A stretch of 64,000 nt of DNA from Candidatus Thorarchaeota archaeon (GCA_016840385.1 JAEOSL010000008.1:1-64000), one strand, 5' to 3'; shown: positions 26,395 through 35,140, counted from the first letter of the stretch. Notes: generated from the sequence alone by a model not told the origin. Numbers and translations are program-made.

Positions 26395-27426
26395 ATGAAG
26401 ACCGCACGAGGCCCTGGAAATCTAGAGTTGAGAGAAATTGACGAGCCTCGACCAACGAAAGATGAGGTTCTGATTGAGGTTGCTGCAGCTGGAATCTGTG
26501 GTACTGATATTCACATCAAGCACGACCAAGCTTTCTACACTCCTCCAGTCGTACTCGGACATGAATACTCTGGAAAAGTTGTAGAAATTGGACCTGATGT
26601 GACACAGGTTGCTGTTGGAGACCTGGTTGTTTCTCCTGCTACCCAATACTGTGGAAAATGCTACCAATGTAAAACTGGGCACATGAATCGATGTACTGCT
26701 GAAGGAAAGAAAATCCTTGGTACATCCCTTGCCAATGGTGGTTTTGCCAAATACCTAACAGCACCAGAATACATCATACACAAGATACCTCAAGGCGTGA
26801 CCATGGAGGAGGCTGCGCTTGCTGAGCCTACAGCATGTGTCGTACACTCCGTTATCGACAAATCTCCAATCATCCCCGGAGATGTAGTCGTTGTTCAAGG
26901 GCCTGGCACAATGGGACTACTTGCAGCTCAAGTTGCTAAGTCCATGGGAGCTGGGAAAGTAATCGTTACTGGTGTTACAGCAGATCAATGGCGTTTTGAT
27001 ATTGCAAAGAAGATTGGTGTTGACATAACACTTGATGTACAAGCTGACAAAGATCCAATCAAAACTGTAATGGATGAGAGCGATGGACGAGGTGCAGACG
27101 TTGTTATCGAAGCATCTGGTGCCTGCATTGCATGTAGTCAAGCATTGGAATTTGTGAAAGTAGCTGGACATGTGACCCTTCTTGGTATACGAGGGAAACC
27201 CCTCGATATTGATCTTGATACTATGGCTGTGAAAGAACTGACAATGTCTGGTACTTGGGGAACACTTCCAACCTCCTGGGTGACAACGCTACGGCTAATG
27301 GGTTCAAAGAAGATTGATGTTGCTCCTCTTATCACAAATAGAATCGCACTTTCCGAATGGGAGAAAGGTTTCGAATTGATGGAGAGTCAGAAAGCAATCA
27401 AAGTCTTGTTCACTAAATTTGATTGA
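26395..27426 (+). CDS. Zinc-dependent alcohol/polyol dehydrogenase (MDR family)
   Basis: Medium-chain dehydrogenase/reductase that oxidises secondary alcohols, sugars or threonine with NAD(P). Catalytic zinc ligands are the Cys in GICGTDIH, the His-Glu of LGHEYSG and a downstream acidic residue. The structural zinc cysteines are in CGKCYQCKTGHMNRC. The cofactor motif VVQGPGTMGLLAAQ is near residue 173. The start ATG 26395 has a GAGAGG site 5 bases upstream; a TTG at 26368 is in frame. About 343 residues, normal. Closest in style to threonine/sorbitol dehydrogenases; the exact substrate is open. Convergent with the CMD gene, 2 bp apart. Confidence 0.9.
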   Translation: MKTARGPGNLELREIDEPRPTKDEVLIEVAAAGICGTDIHIKHDQAFYTPPVVLGHEYSGKVVEIGPDVTQVAVGDLVVSPATQYCGKCYQCKTGHMNRCTAEGKKILGTSLANGGFAKYLTAPEYIIHKIPQGVTMEEAALAEPTACVVHSVIDKSPIIPGDVVVVQGPGTMGLLAAQVAKSMGAGKVIVTGVTADQWRFDIAKKIGVDITLDVQADKDPIKTVMDESDGRGADVVIEASGACIACSQALEFVKVAGHVTLLGIRGKPLDIDLDTMAVKELTMSGTWGTLPTSWVTTLRLMGSKKIDVAPLITNRIALSEWEKGFELMESQKAIKVLFTKFD

Positions 27427-27428
27427 GA

Positions 27429-27776
27429 TTACTTCCTCGGAGCCCAAAGATCAAGGCAGTCCTGAACAATTGCAATACTGGATACTGCAGGTCCACCACC
27501 CATTACAATAGCTACTGAAGCAGCTTCCATAATTTCTTCGCGGGTAGCACCAAGTGAGATTGCCTGTTTGGTGTGATACACCATGCATTCTTCACAGGGC
27601 TTTAGAATACCTGCTACAATACAAATTAGCTCTTTGAATTTGGCTGGTAAAGCCCCATCCTTATGGACAGTCTTCTGAAGATCTGTGTAGGCATTCCTTG
27701 CATCAGGAATATCCCTGTTCAGTGCACCAAAATGTTTCATGAAACTCTTCAAGATTGCTTCAACATCGTGAGTCAT
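27429..27776 (-). CDS. Carboxymuconolactone decarboxylase / AhpD-like protein
   Basis: About 115 residues of the CMD fold with the redox CxxC and proton-relay motif CEECMVYHTKQAISLGATREEI. Family members act as peroxidase partners (AhpD) or decarboxylases. The CEEC...H pattern favours the redox type. Here it follows the lipoate ligase gene in a minus-strand set, and AhpD proteins can use lipoylated partners for reducing power, so a link to the 2-oxoacid dehydrogenase E2 is attractive but inferred. ATG 27776 has AGGT 8 bases upstream; 27782 is an alternative. Confidence 0.87.
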   Translation of the reverse strand: MTHDVEAILKSFMKHFGALNRDIPDARNAYTDLQKTVHKDGALPAKFKELICIVAGILKPCEECMVYHTKQAISLGATREEIMEAASVAIVMGGGPAVSSIAIVQDCLDLWAPRK

Positions 27777-27794
27777 TGTCATGTACCTCAATAA

Positions 27795-28592
27795 TCATTC
27801 ATGGGCAGGAGTTCCCATGTTCCATGACGCCTGCTTATAGTGTGATTGATATAAAGTCTGTGAAGTGTCGGCTTCTGCTTCTGTGAGGACTCCTTCATCA
27901 ATTGAAGCACCTGCGAGTTCAGACAATGTTTCAATGATGGCACTTTGAATTTCATTACGTGTGGGGCAATCCTCTACTTCAAGTGCGATGTTTGTAACGG
28001 TGTCTCTCTTGCTATCCATACATCTGATCCTGGTTTTATCTCGAAGAAATACTGGCTGGTTCTCTGGTGGGTTCAGGCTTTCTTTAAGATCCTCAAGGTC
28101 TGCATCAATGAGTAGTGTTCCATGGATGAAGGAGATGCCCTGTTTAATCCATCCTGCAGTGCCCGAGATTTTCTTCTTCTCAATTCTGATGTTTGAACCA
28201 ACGGGATCAAAACGGGCTGGGATATTGAGGGAAATCAGACTTTGTGTAATGGCTCCGATGAACGATTCATAGAGTTCCTTGAGACCTCGAGGAACATAAT
28301 CGTGGGACTGGTGGAGACGAAGCGAATAGTTCAAGTTTCCAGAATCATGGAAGACTGCACCACCTCCAGTGAATCTTCGGGCAATTGATACGTTATTTCT
28401 TTCACAGAAACCTAGATTGACTTCTTTGTGTACGCATTGGAATCTACCAATTACAACTGCTTTATCCGACTCCCAAAATCGAAGAGTGTTGAGAGTATTT
28501 TCAGATCGTAGGTATGTCTTAGCTAGAGCTTCATCTATGGCTAGGTTATGATATACATCAGAACCTTCACTATTCAGTAAGCGCCAAGACAT
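27795..28592 (-). CDS. lplA: Lipoate-protein ligase A family protein
   Basis: Attaches lipoate or an octanoyl group to the lysine of E2-type domains. Family motifs are MSWRLLNSEG...NLAIDEALA at the start, ARRFTGGGAVFHDSGNLNYS near residue 75, and KISGTAGWIKQGISFIHGTLLID with the catalytic Lys near 140. 265 residues, so the C-terminal accessory domain is short. It probably serves the E2 encoded 600 bp upstream on the same strand. A TATA-like GATATAGAAA lies about 20 bases before the ATG, suggesting a leaderless mRNA. Confidence 0.9.
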   Translation of the reverse strand: MSWRLLNSEGSDVYHNLAIDEALAKTYLRSENTLNTLRFWESDKAVVIGRFQCVHKEVNLGFCERNNVSIARRFTGGGAVFHDSGNLNYSLRLHQSHDYVPRGLKELYESFIGAITQSLISLNIPARFDPVGSNIRIEKKKISGTAGWIKQGISFIHGTLLIDADLEDLKESLNPPENQPVFLRDKTRIRCMDSKRDTVTNIALEVEDCPTRNEIQSAIIETLSELAGASIDEGVLTEAEADTSQTLYQSHYKQASWNMGTPAHE

Positions 28593-28678
28593 ACATTAGA
28601 GATACTTTCTATATCTGATTAATCTGTTGCAGTAATTCGAAAACAAGATGAACCCTTTAGTGCCGATGGCTAATGATA

Positions 28679-28722
28679 GTTGCTCGCCACCGGCGGGAAG
28701 GTCTCAGAGCAACAATTGAGAC
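28679..28722 (-). ncRNA. Candidate H-type pseudoknot RNA upstream of lplA
   Basis: Within a 250-bp gap without a gene, two stems cross. On the minus strand GTCTCA (28722-28717) pairs with TGAGAC (28706-28701), and GTTGCTC (28713-28707) pairs with GAGCAAC (28685-28679). Loop lengths on the minus strand (3, 0 and 15 bases) suit an H-type pseudoknot; on the plus strand the 3-base loop would have to span 7 bp, which is strained. A further hairpin CACGT/ACGTG lies just upstream near 28763-28777. It could be an RNA element of the 3' UTR of the zinc-ribbon gene, an independent RNA, or a leader for lplA. The lplA TATA-like element lies downstream of it, which argues against a leader. Confidence 0.4.
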
Positions 28723-28845
28723 GGAGCAGATGTCGTATTTCGAGGCTTGACACGTCTAATACGTGCAGATAGTGGTGTAGTTTCGAGAATTTAAAGCCCA
28801 CTTGATTGAAAACGTCGAAATTACCTAGATGATTGAAAACTGCCG

Positions 28846-29160
28846 TCAGATGTTTTTGCCACACTCGGGACAAATCACTGCATTTGATTGGATTGGAGTA
28901 TTGCAGAATAAACAAAATCTTTGTTCTGGTGGTTGTGAACTCTGAGGGATCTCTGAATGCGGCACCTCATAGATTTTACCTGATCGTTTGACATTCTCCA
29001 GTCCCCCTTTATCACTATACCATTCTGTATAACCACATTCGGAACATAGTAACGCTTGTAACCTTGCTGAAACGAAAAGTCGTAGATTGACCAAACTACC
29101 TCCATGTGGACCAACTATTCTTGTACAACCACATTTGGGACATACTCCTGAGTTTTTCAT
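28846..29160 (-). CDS. Small double zinc-ribbon protein
   Basis: 104 residues. The first ribbon is CPKCGCTRIVG...CSECGYTEWY (residues 7-48), the Tyr-Thr-Glu-Trp-Tyr end being typical of archaeal nucleic-acid ribbon domains. The second is CLFCNTPI...VICPECGKNI at the C-terminus. A flexible Ser/Pro/Gln linker joins them. Cytosolic and possibly nucleic-acid or protein binding. It is downstream of the E2 gene by 51 bp on the same strand. Family not known to me by name. Confidence 0.78.
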   Translation of the reverse strand: MKNSGVCPKCGCTRIVGPHGGSLVNLRLFVSARLQALLCSECGYTEWYSDKGGLENVKRSGKIYEVPHSEIPQSSQPPEQRFCLFCNTPIQSNAVICPECGKNI

Positions 29161-29211
29161 TTTCCCTCGTGAGTAATCTGGTTCTGAAAGCTCATAATAC
29201 TTTGGAGAAAA

Positions 29212-30450
29212 TTACATCTTCATCATATAGGGATTCTCAAGCGTTTCTTTTAATGCTGCGAGAAATTGACCCGCAGGTGCACCATCAAGAATTCTGTGGT
29301 CCACTGCACATGACGCCATCATCATTGATCTTATCGTAATCGCATCATCCACGACTACTGGTTTCTTCTTGATCTGTCCTAGTGCTAAGATTGCAGTTTC
29401 GGGGGGATTGATCACTGGAATGAAGAGGTCCACTTTGAATGGTCCTAGATTTGATATAGTGAATGTGCTGCCTGTAAGTTCCTCAGGAGCAAGTTTGTTC
29501 ACTTTTGCTCTCTTACCTTTCTCCTTGGTCTCAATAGCGATATCAGTAATAGATTTCTTGTTTGCCTCTCTGATTGTGACAACTATGAGTCCATCATCAG
29601 TTGCCATTGCTACACCAATATTCACATCATCGAACATGTGCAGGTCATTTCCCGCAAGAGTCGCATTGAATTTTGGAAATTGTTCTAAAGTATCAGCAAC
29701 CGCTTTGACAATGATATCGTTGAATGAAACACGTATCCCATGAGCTTTTTCCACACGAAGATTTAGGTCCTTTCTGAGAGCAGCAGCTTCAGTCATATCA
29801 ATATCTGTAATCATGGTGATGTGGGGATTCAAGGCACTCTGAGTCATCCGTCGAGCAATAGTCCTTCGCAATGGGGTCATTGTTTCAACTTGTCTAACCT
29901 TTCTCTCATCAGAGAATGTAACTTGTGGGGTTGATTCTTTTGCTCCGATAACGTCCTTCTCAACAATTCTACCCTTTGGACCCGTGCCAACAACAAATGA
30001 CAGATCCACACCGAGTTCCTTTGCTTTTTTCTTAGCTCTAGGTGATGCTTTGATCTTTCCACCTGGCAATCTTGTTTCAGTACTTGGTGAAGCCGCTTGA
30101 GTTGTGGCTGCACTTGATACTTGAGTCGATGCAATCGGCGGTGCCGTTGGAGTGGGTGAACTCACACTTCCTGCGTTGAGCTTCTTTGGTCGAATATCCG
30201 GGATTTTATCTCCCTTTTTACCAATGAATGCAATTGGCTCACTGATTGGAATCTCATCATTGACATCACACAGAATCTTCAGAATGACACCATCGTCTGG
30301 TGCTTCGAGTTCAAACTCGTTTTTCTCTCCGAATATCTCTACAACGAGGTCTCCTTTCTTGACCTTGTCACCTTCTTTCTTGAGCCATTTGAGTATAACA
30401 CCATATTCCATGGCAACACTCATTCGCTGCATGATCATTGTTGTGACCAT
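29212..30450 (-). CDS. 2-oxoacid dehydrogenase E2 (lipoyl acyltransferase)
   Basis: Core acyltransferase of a pyruvate, acetoin or branched-chain 2-oxoacid dehydrogenase complex. Lipoyl domain at residues 1-75 with the modified lysine in VEIFGEKNEFELEAP. An Ala/Pro/Thr linker follows, then the peripheral subunit-binding domain (KASPRAKKKAKELGVDL) near 125-165. The catalytic domain ends with DHRILDGAPAGQFL (HxxxDG). About 412 residues. The ATG at 30450 is preferred: AGGTGA lies 5 bases before it, whereas GTG 30459 abuts the E1beta stop. Lipoylation would be by the lplA product. Confidence 0.94.
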   Translation of the reverse strand: MVTTMIMQRMSVAMEYGVILKWLKKEGDKVKKGDLVVEIFGEKNEFELEAPDDGVILKILCDVNDEIPISEPIAFIGKKGDKIPDIRPKKLNAGSVSSPTPTAPPIASTQVSSAATTQAASPSTETRLPGGKIKASPRAKKKAKELGVDLSFVVGTGPKGRIVEKDVIGAKESTPQVTFSDERKVRQVETMTPLRRTIARRMTQSALNPHITMITDIDMTEAAALRKDLNLRVEKAHGIRVSFNDIIVKAVADTLEQFPKFNATLAGNDLHMFDDVNIGVAMATDDGLIVVTIREANKKSITDIAIETKEKGKRAKVNKLAPEELTGSTFTISNLGPFKVDLFIPVINPPETAILALGQIKKKPVVVDDAITIRSMMMASCAVDHRILDGAPAGQFLAALKETLENPYMMKM

Positions 30451-30459
30451 TTTTTTCAC

Positions 30460-31434
30460 CTACACAATATCTCGAACAGCTTGTGCAATTCTCTTGTTGT
30501 CAGGGATGAAGTAATTCTCTAACGGTGGACTAAATGGCACAGGAGTATCTGGTGCATTCACTCTCTTGATTGGTGCATCCAACCAGTCAAAGGCTTCTTC
30601 CTGAACAATGGCTGCAATCTCTGCAGTTGTTGCTCCTGTCTTTGTTTCTTCAGTCACAAGCACTAATCTTCCGGTCTTCTTGACCGACTCGATGAGAGTC
30701 TTCTTGTCTAGTGGGACTAGAGTTCTAGGATCAATCACTTCAACACTGATTCCTTCCTTCTGAAGTTCTTCAGCTACTTCAAGTGCCTTGTGCAACATGA
30801 TGAATGTGCCCCAAATTGTGACATCTGCTCCTTCACGACGCACTTTAGCTTCACCAAAAGGAATGAGATACTCGTCATCTGGTACCTCCTCTTTCTTATC
30901 GTAGACCAGTTTGTGTTCTGCAAAAAGCACTGGGTCGGGGTCTCTAATTGCTGTTTTAATGAGCCCTTTCACGTCAGAGGCAAAGGCTGGTACTGCGACC
31001 TTGAGACCTGGTGTATGCATGAACCATGCTTCCAAGCTCTGTGAGTGATGTGATGCAAGATTCTTTCCACCACCAAAGACGGTTCTGATTACCAAGGGTA
31101 CAGAGGTCTGGCCACCGAACATATACCTCATTTTTGCCGCTTGATTGCACACTTGGTCCATTGCTAGTGTAATGAGGTCTCCAAACATGATCTCTGCAAT
31201 TGGAACCATACCCGTGATAGCTGCACCAACAGCAGCACCGGCGATTGTATTCTCTGAGATTGGTGTATCGCGAACTCGTTCTACACCAAACTCTTCTGCG
31301 AGATCCTTGGTAACCTTGAAAGCTCCACCCCAGTTGAGACCGATGTCTTCTCCGAGGAGAAATACACGCTCATCACGGAGCATCTCTTCACGGAGGCCTG
31401 CTTTCAGAGCTTCTCGGTATACCATCTCAGTCAT
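30460..31434 (-). CDS. 2-oxoacid dehydrogenase E1 beta subunit
   Basis: Transketolase C-terminal-type subunit that forms the TPP enzyme with E1alpha and passes the acyl group to lipoyl-E2. Motifs visible: FLLGEDIGLNWGGAFKVT, RVRDTPISENTIAGAAVGAA, IAEIMFGDLITLAMDQVCNQAAK, and HHSQSLEAWFMHTPGLKVAVPA. 324 residues, the normal length. Its ATG follows the E1alpha stop with no gap. The substrate (pyruvate versus branched-chain acids) cannot be decided by eye. Confidence 0.95.
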   Translation of the reverse strand: MTEMVYREALKAGLREEMLRDERVFLLGEDIGLNWGGAFKVTKDLAEEFGVERVRDTPISENTIAGAAVGAAITGMVPIAEIMFGDLITLAMDQVCNQAAKMRYMFGGQTSVPLVIRTVFGGGKNLASHHSQSLEAWFMHTPGLKVAVPAFASDVKGLIKTAIRDPDPVLFAEHKLVYDKKEEVPDDEYLIPFGEAKVRREGADVTIWGTFIMLHKALEVAEELQKEGISVEVIDPRTLVPLDKKTLIESVKKTGRLVLVTEETKTGATTAEIAAIVQEEAFDWLDAPIKRVNAPDTPVPFSPPLENYFIPDNKRIAQAVRDIV

Positions 31435-32409
31435 CTAGATCGCCTCCGCATAGACATCATCCAATGCTTCTTCGGGTTCTGGAAAATCAGATTTCATTGC
31501 AAATTCTCCAGCCTTGTCTACTTCCTTCTGCAATTTTACGCGTATCTTCTCAGCATCTTTCTCAGTGATTGCACCTTGTTCGAGGGCAATCTTCTGAATG
31601 ACATTTACAGCATCTTTCTCAGGACTGAGCCAATAATCTGCTTCTTCTTGTGGTCTGTATTTTGCAGGATCAAATCTTGAGTGTCCCTTCATTCTGTAGG
31701 TCTGACACTCAATAAGAGTTGGACCACTACCCTCACGGGCTCTCTTCACTGCTTCAACAGTCGCTTCATAGACCTCGAGAGTATTATTCCCATCAATCAC
31801 CTTACTTGGGATGCAGTATGCTTCTGCTCTCTGTGCAACAGTTGAACTCGGACATGTGAGTGTGATAGGTGTGCCCATCGCATAGAAGTTGTTCTCGACA
31901 ATCCAGACAAGAGGTAGCTTCCAGATTGCGGACATATTCAACGATTCTCCGAAAGTTCCATTGTTTGAAGCTCCATCTCCGAAGAAACAAACTACTACGT
32001 CGTCGGTCTTTCTCATCTGACATGAAAGCGCTGCACCAACCGCAATTGGAAGTCCTGATCCAACAACACCCGTAGCTCCTAAGACGCCAACATCGAACTG
32101 AGTGATGTGCATTGAACCACCCTTGCCTTTGCAGGAGCCAGTCTTTTTACCCAACAGTTCTGCCAGGGCTGCACTCATGTCTGCTCCTTTTGCAACAACA
32201 TGTCCATGTCCTCTGTGAGAGCTCTGGATCCAGTCTGAATCCTTGAGTGCAGTAGCTACGCCTGCTGCTACAGCTTCTTGCCCAAGACACAGATGTAGTG
32301 TCCCAGGAACAACATTTTCTCCGAATAAATCCCAGACCTTCTCTTCAAACAATCGTGTTTTCAGAGTTCTAGTGAATAACTCCTTGAGGGTCTTCTTGTC
32401 AACTGCCAT
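31435..32409 (-). CDS. 2-oxoacid dehydrogenase E1 alpha subunit
   Basis: TPP-binding subunit. The TPP/Mg motif is CFFGDGASNNGTFGESLNMSAIWKLP...VENN near residues 160-195. The entry region has LHLCLGQEAVAAGVA and SSHRGHGHVVAKG with the family histidines. 324 residues, complete. First gene of E1alpha-E1beta-E2, followed by a zinc ribbon, lplA and a CMD protein. No dihydrolipoamide dehydrogenase (E3) occurs in this window. A TATA-like TTTATCAAC element is upstream near 32470. Confidence 0.95.
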   Translation of the reverse strand: MAVDKKTLKELFTRTLKTRLFEEKVWDLFGENVVPGTLHLCLGQEAVAAGVATALKDSDWIQSSHRGHGHVVAKGADMSAALAELLGKKTGSCKGKGGSMHITQFDVGVLGATGVVGSGLPIAVGAALSCQMRKTDDVVVCFFGDGASNNGTFGESLNMSAIWKLPLVWIVENNFYAMGTPITLTCPSSTVAQRAEAYCIPSKVIDGNNTLEVYEATVEAVKRAREGSGPTLIECQTYRMKGHSRFDPAKYRPQEEADYWLSPEKDAVNVIQKIALEQGAITEKDAEKIRVKLQKEVDKAGEFAMKSDFPEPEEALDDVYAEAI

Positions 32410-32610
32410 TGTCTATTCAACTACCTTGTGATGACTAGAGCTTCAGAGCGTTCCTCGAATTTAAGTTGATAAAGGCTTCGAAGTAGCTGAAACTTTACCC
32501 AGTTATTACAGACGAAATCGTTGATTGGATTGGTTTGTTCGCATCCCTTCCTTCTTCTTTCCAATAATTAATAGGCTAAATTGGATAGTACAAGACCAGT
32601 GTGTTCTAGG

Positions 32611-33387
32611 ATGAGAGAAGGGAACAGAGCAAAATCTGGATATGAAGGGATAGGACGTTTCTATGATCTCTTTGCAGATGACTCTGATATCCCATTCTTT
32701 TTGAAATATGCAAAGAAGCTTGGATCTCCCATCCTTGATATTGCTGCAGGTACTGGTCGAGTTTCTTTCGCTCTAGCAAATGAAGGCTATGAAGTTGTAG
32801 CTCTTGATAGATCCCCCTCCATGATTGAAGTTGCTAGGACTCGGCTAGAGTCCATTGACCAATCTGTCGCCAATAAAGTAACGATTATTGAGGGTGATAT
32901 GACAAATTTCAATCTTGACCAGAAATTTCCGTTTGTAATTATTCCAAGCTCTTTTTGTCATGCTTTGACCACAGATGCGCAACTATCCACACTCCAGTGT
33001 ATCCATGATCATCTAACCGATAATGGAGTCTTCATTCTTGACCTCTACCCTGGTGCAATACAACATGAAAAAGCTGGATTCAGAGAAAATCCTGTACTTC
33101 TTCCTGAAGGTACTACCGTTGAACGTGAAGGTGAAATTAAGTCCGATATGTTGCGTCAACTGATGAATCTGAAATTACGTTACATTGTTCGTGATAGTGA
33201 CAAGAATATTATCGAAGAAGTGGAAGTTGAGTCTTCAGCTGCACTTCTCTTCAACAGAGAGGTTGACCTTCTTATTCGTCTATCTGGATTTGAAATTCAA
33301 AAGGAATTAGGTGGATTTGATGAATCTGCATATACACCAGAGAGTTTTCGTCGGATATTGATACTAAAAAAGAGCAATGAAGAATAG
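32611..33387 (+). CDS. SAM-dependent methyltransferase (class I)
   Basis: Rossmann-fold methyltransferase of about 258 residues. SAM motif I is ILDIAAGTGRVSFALANEGY, motif II EVVALDRSPSMIEVA, and the acidic 'EGDMTNF' follows. A long beta-rich insert after residue 140 probably shapes the substrate site. The frame opens at TTG 32581, but an AATAATTAATA promoter element centred near 32568 places the transcription start past that codon, so ATG 32611 is preferred. Substrate unknown. Confidence 0.85.
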   Translation: MREGNRAKSGYEGIGRFYDLFADDSDIPFFLKYAKKLGSPILDIAAGTGRVSFALANEGYEVVALDRSPSMIEVARTRLESIDQSVANKVTIIEGDMTNFNLDQKFPFVIIPSSFCHALTTDAQLSTLQCIHDHLTDNGVFILDLYPGAIQHEKAGFRENPVLLPEGTTVEREGEIKSDMLRQLMNLKLRYIVRDSDKNIIEEVEVESSAALLFNREVDLLIRLSGFEIQKELGGFDESAYTPESFRRILILKKSNEE

Positions 33388-33388
33388 A

Positions 33389-33409
33389 CAGAGGGAGTGA
33401 ATCCCTCTG
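33389..33409 (+). terminator. Terminator hairpin of the methyltransferase gene
   Basis: CAGAGGGA 33389-33396 pairs with TCCCTCTG 33402-33409, loop GTGAA, followed by CTTTCTT. It begins one base after the stop of the methyltransferase gene. Confidence 0.65.
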
Positions 33410-33416
33410 CTTTCTT

Positions 33417-33453
33417 GAACAAACGAAGGAGTGAAGGCCCGATTTGTTTGTTC
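33417..33453 (-). terminator. Terminator hairpin of the bactofilin-like gene
   Basis: GAACAAAC 33417-33424 pairs with GTTTGTTC 33446-33453. On the minus strand the stem begins at the stop of the bactofilin-like gene. Together with the neighbouring stem it separates two convergent genes. Confidence 0.5.
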
Positions 33454-34694
33454 TATTTCATATCTTCGGGATTAGGTAGCTTGTCTACCTTCTTTGGTTC
33501 TTCTCCGAATTCTACACCATTTTCGGATTCAAGGCTTTCAGTGTAGAGTGTTTCACCTTCTACAATAGCATCACGCTCAATGTAGATTTTTCGACCGTAG
33601 AGATTACCTACTCGTGCACGTTCTTCAATTCGAATGTCATCACCATGAAGTGATTCCGTTCTAGCACGTTCACGGATGAGAATTTCCTTGGATTCGACTG
33701 GACCTCTAACCTCGGCACGTTTTCCGATTCTGACACCATCAGTAGCCTTTGTGTACTCTGCCGAGATTTCACCGCCTACGATGATTCGGAATGTGTGGAT
33801 TCTGCCTTCTACTCTGACAGTACCGCCAACTTTGATCTTGTCTTCACAGGTCAGGTTTCCACCAACTGCAACAGTACCACCAACGTCAATTGCACCAGTA
33901 AGGGTTAGATCTCCTTCGGTTTTGAAAGTCCCACCAACGCTTACTGTATCACCTTGGGCACTACCAGCAAGTTTGACAGTACCACCAACGTCGATTTCAC
34001 CAAATTCGAGGTCTCCTTCAGATTTGAAGGTTCCACCGATATCGATGTCTTTGACCACTGAGCCTGGACCAACCTTAGCTGAACCACCAACATCTAGGTC
34101 ATCAATTTCAATTGCTCCTTCGGCTTTGAAGCTTCCACCAACTGAAACTTTCTTGATGGTTCCAGTAACTGCTTTTCCTGAACCGCCGGCATCTAGCTCT
34201 TCGGCATTGATAGTACCACGAACAACTACTGAACCTCCTCCAGCAATCCTTTCAACTGTACAGTCTCCCTCAATTTTGACGGATCCTCCACCGGTGAGTC
34301 TCTGTGCTACAGCATTGCCTGTTACTTTGATAGAGGCTCCTGCTTTTGCGGATACACAGTTTAGGTCTCCACCAACTCGAAGAGCCGCACCAACTTCAAT
34401 ATCTCGAGAATCTACGTTTTCATCTACTTCGATTGATCCTTTTCGAGCATCAATACCGCTTGTTGCGATAAGGTTCCCCATGACACTAATTCGGTCTCTA
34501 GTTTTCAAAATCAAACGATCACATTTGAGTGACCCTTCGATATCAAGATCCCCAAAAACAGTTAGGGTTCCGGAGATGATAATCTCACTTCCCTGTTGAG
34601 GTATGAGTCTTCTGCAATTGCGAACTTCGACATCACCTTCAGTGGTACCGAGTTCGACAACGCTTTCATTTTTGTATTCAAATTTTTCTACCAT
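33453..34694 (-). CDS. Bactofilin-like polymer-forming beta-solenoid protein
   Basis: About 413 residues made almost wholly of short strands with a regular turn every 14-17 residues, for example IDVGGTVKLAG, VSVGGTFKTEGDL, IKVGGTVRVEGRI. The pattern matches the polymer-forming cytoskeletal (bactofilin) and related beta-solenoid families, though with roughly three times as many turns as a typical bactofilin. The last 100 residues change to Arg/Glu-rich turns (RIGKRAEVRGPVE, RIEERARVGNLYG). No signal peptide. The start ATG 34694 has GGTGA 8 bases upstream. It may form a cytoskeletal filament or scaffold; this is inferred from the repeat. Confidence 0.78.
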   Translation of the reverse strand: MVEKFEYKNESVVELGTTEGDVEVRNCRRLIPQQGSEIIISGTLTVFGDLDIEGSLKCDRLILKTRDRISVMGNLIATSGIDARKGSIEVDENVDSRDIEVGAALRVGGDLNCVSAKAGASIKVTGNAVAQRLTGGGSVKIEGDCTVERIAGGGSVVVRGTINAEELDAGGSGKAVTGTIKKVSVGGSFKAEGAIEIDDLDVGGSAKVGPGSVVKDIDIGGTFKSEGDLEFGEIDVGGTVKLAGSAQGDTVSVGGTFKTEGDLTLTGAIDVGGTVAVGGNLTCEDKIKVGGTVRVEGRIHTFRIIVGGEISAEYTKATDGVRIGKRAEVRGPVESKEILIRERARTESLHGDDIRIEERARVGNLYGRKIYIERDAIVEGETLYTESLESENGVEFGEEPKKVDKLPNPEDMK

Positions 34695-34801
34695 TTTGGC
34701 CTTCACCAATTGTTATTTTCTAAGATTAACTCCCCAAATTCTGTATATAAGCAGAAGTCACAACATGAAGTCACTTATTGTTACTAGCTTATTCGGTTTT
34801 T

Positions 34802-35140
34802 TTACATCCCAATGATTGGTTCTGGAATTGGAATTCCAACCAATCCTGCCATCCTCTTGTAAAGCTCAAGGTATTGATGACCCCTCACTGTGACTTTGTA
34901 GACCCTCATACCTTCATCATCATCTTCTTCCAGGAGACCTCGCTTACAGAGTTCGCCTATCGAATCTTTTGCACGATCAACTGGCATATTTGTTGACCTT
35001 GCCGCTCGAGTAAGTGGGCAAAATCCCCAGATGTAAATGACACGCAGTAGCTCGGCATAGATGTCGTAACGTGTCCGTTTCTGAAGCTCTCTCCGCTTCT
35101 TCTTTTTCTTTGGTACTTCGGGTGCTTTCTCTTCTGACAT
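34802..35140 (-). CDS. Small winged-helix protein with Lys-rich N-terminus
   Basis: About 112 residues. After a basic KKKKKRR stretch comes an archaeal winged-helix fold: RYDIYAELLRVIYIWGFCPLTRAARSTNMPVDRAKDSIGELCKRGLLE followed by a wing and YKVTVRGHQYLELYKRM. Similar to small archaeal HTH regulators. The start ATG 35140 (MSEEKAPEV) is chosen; an upstream ATG at 35173 adds 11 residues. It lies directly upstream of the bactofilin-like gene on the same strand, with a 107-bp gap, so it could regulate it. Confidence 0.75.
   Translation of the reverse strand: MSEEKAPEVPKKKKKRRELQKRTRYDIYAELLRVIYIWGFCPLTRAARSTNMPVDRAKDSIGELCKRGLLEEDDDEGMRVYKVTVRGHQYLELYKRMAGLVGIPIPEPIIGM

Noticed and set aside
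28690..28740. GGAGCAG next to GGGAAGG recalling the SRP RNA S domain
   Set aside because: Order and pairing do not match helix 8, and no Alu domain lies near.
33676..34599. Long open frame opposite the bactofilin-like gene (307 codons)
   Set aside because: It is the antisense shadow of a repetitive gene; its sequence is Pro/Ser/Thr-rich with no domain.
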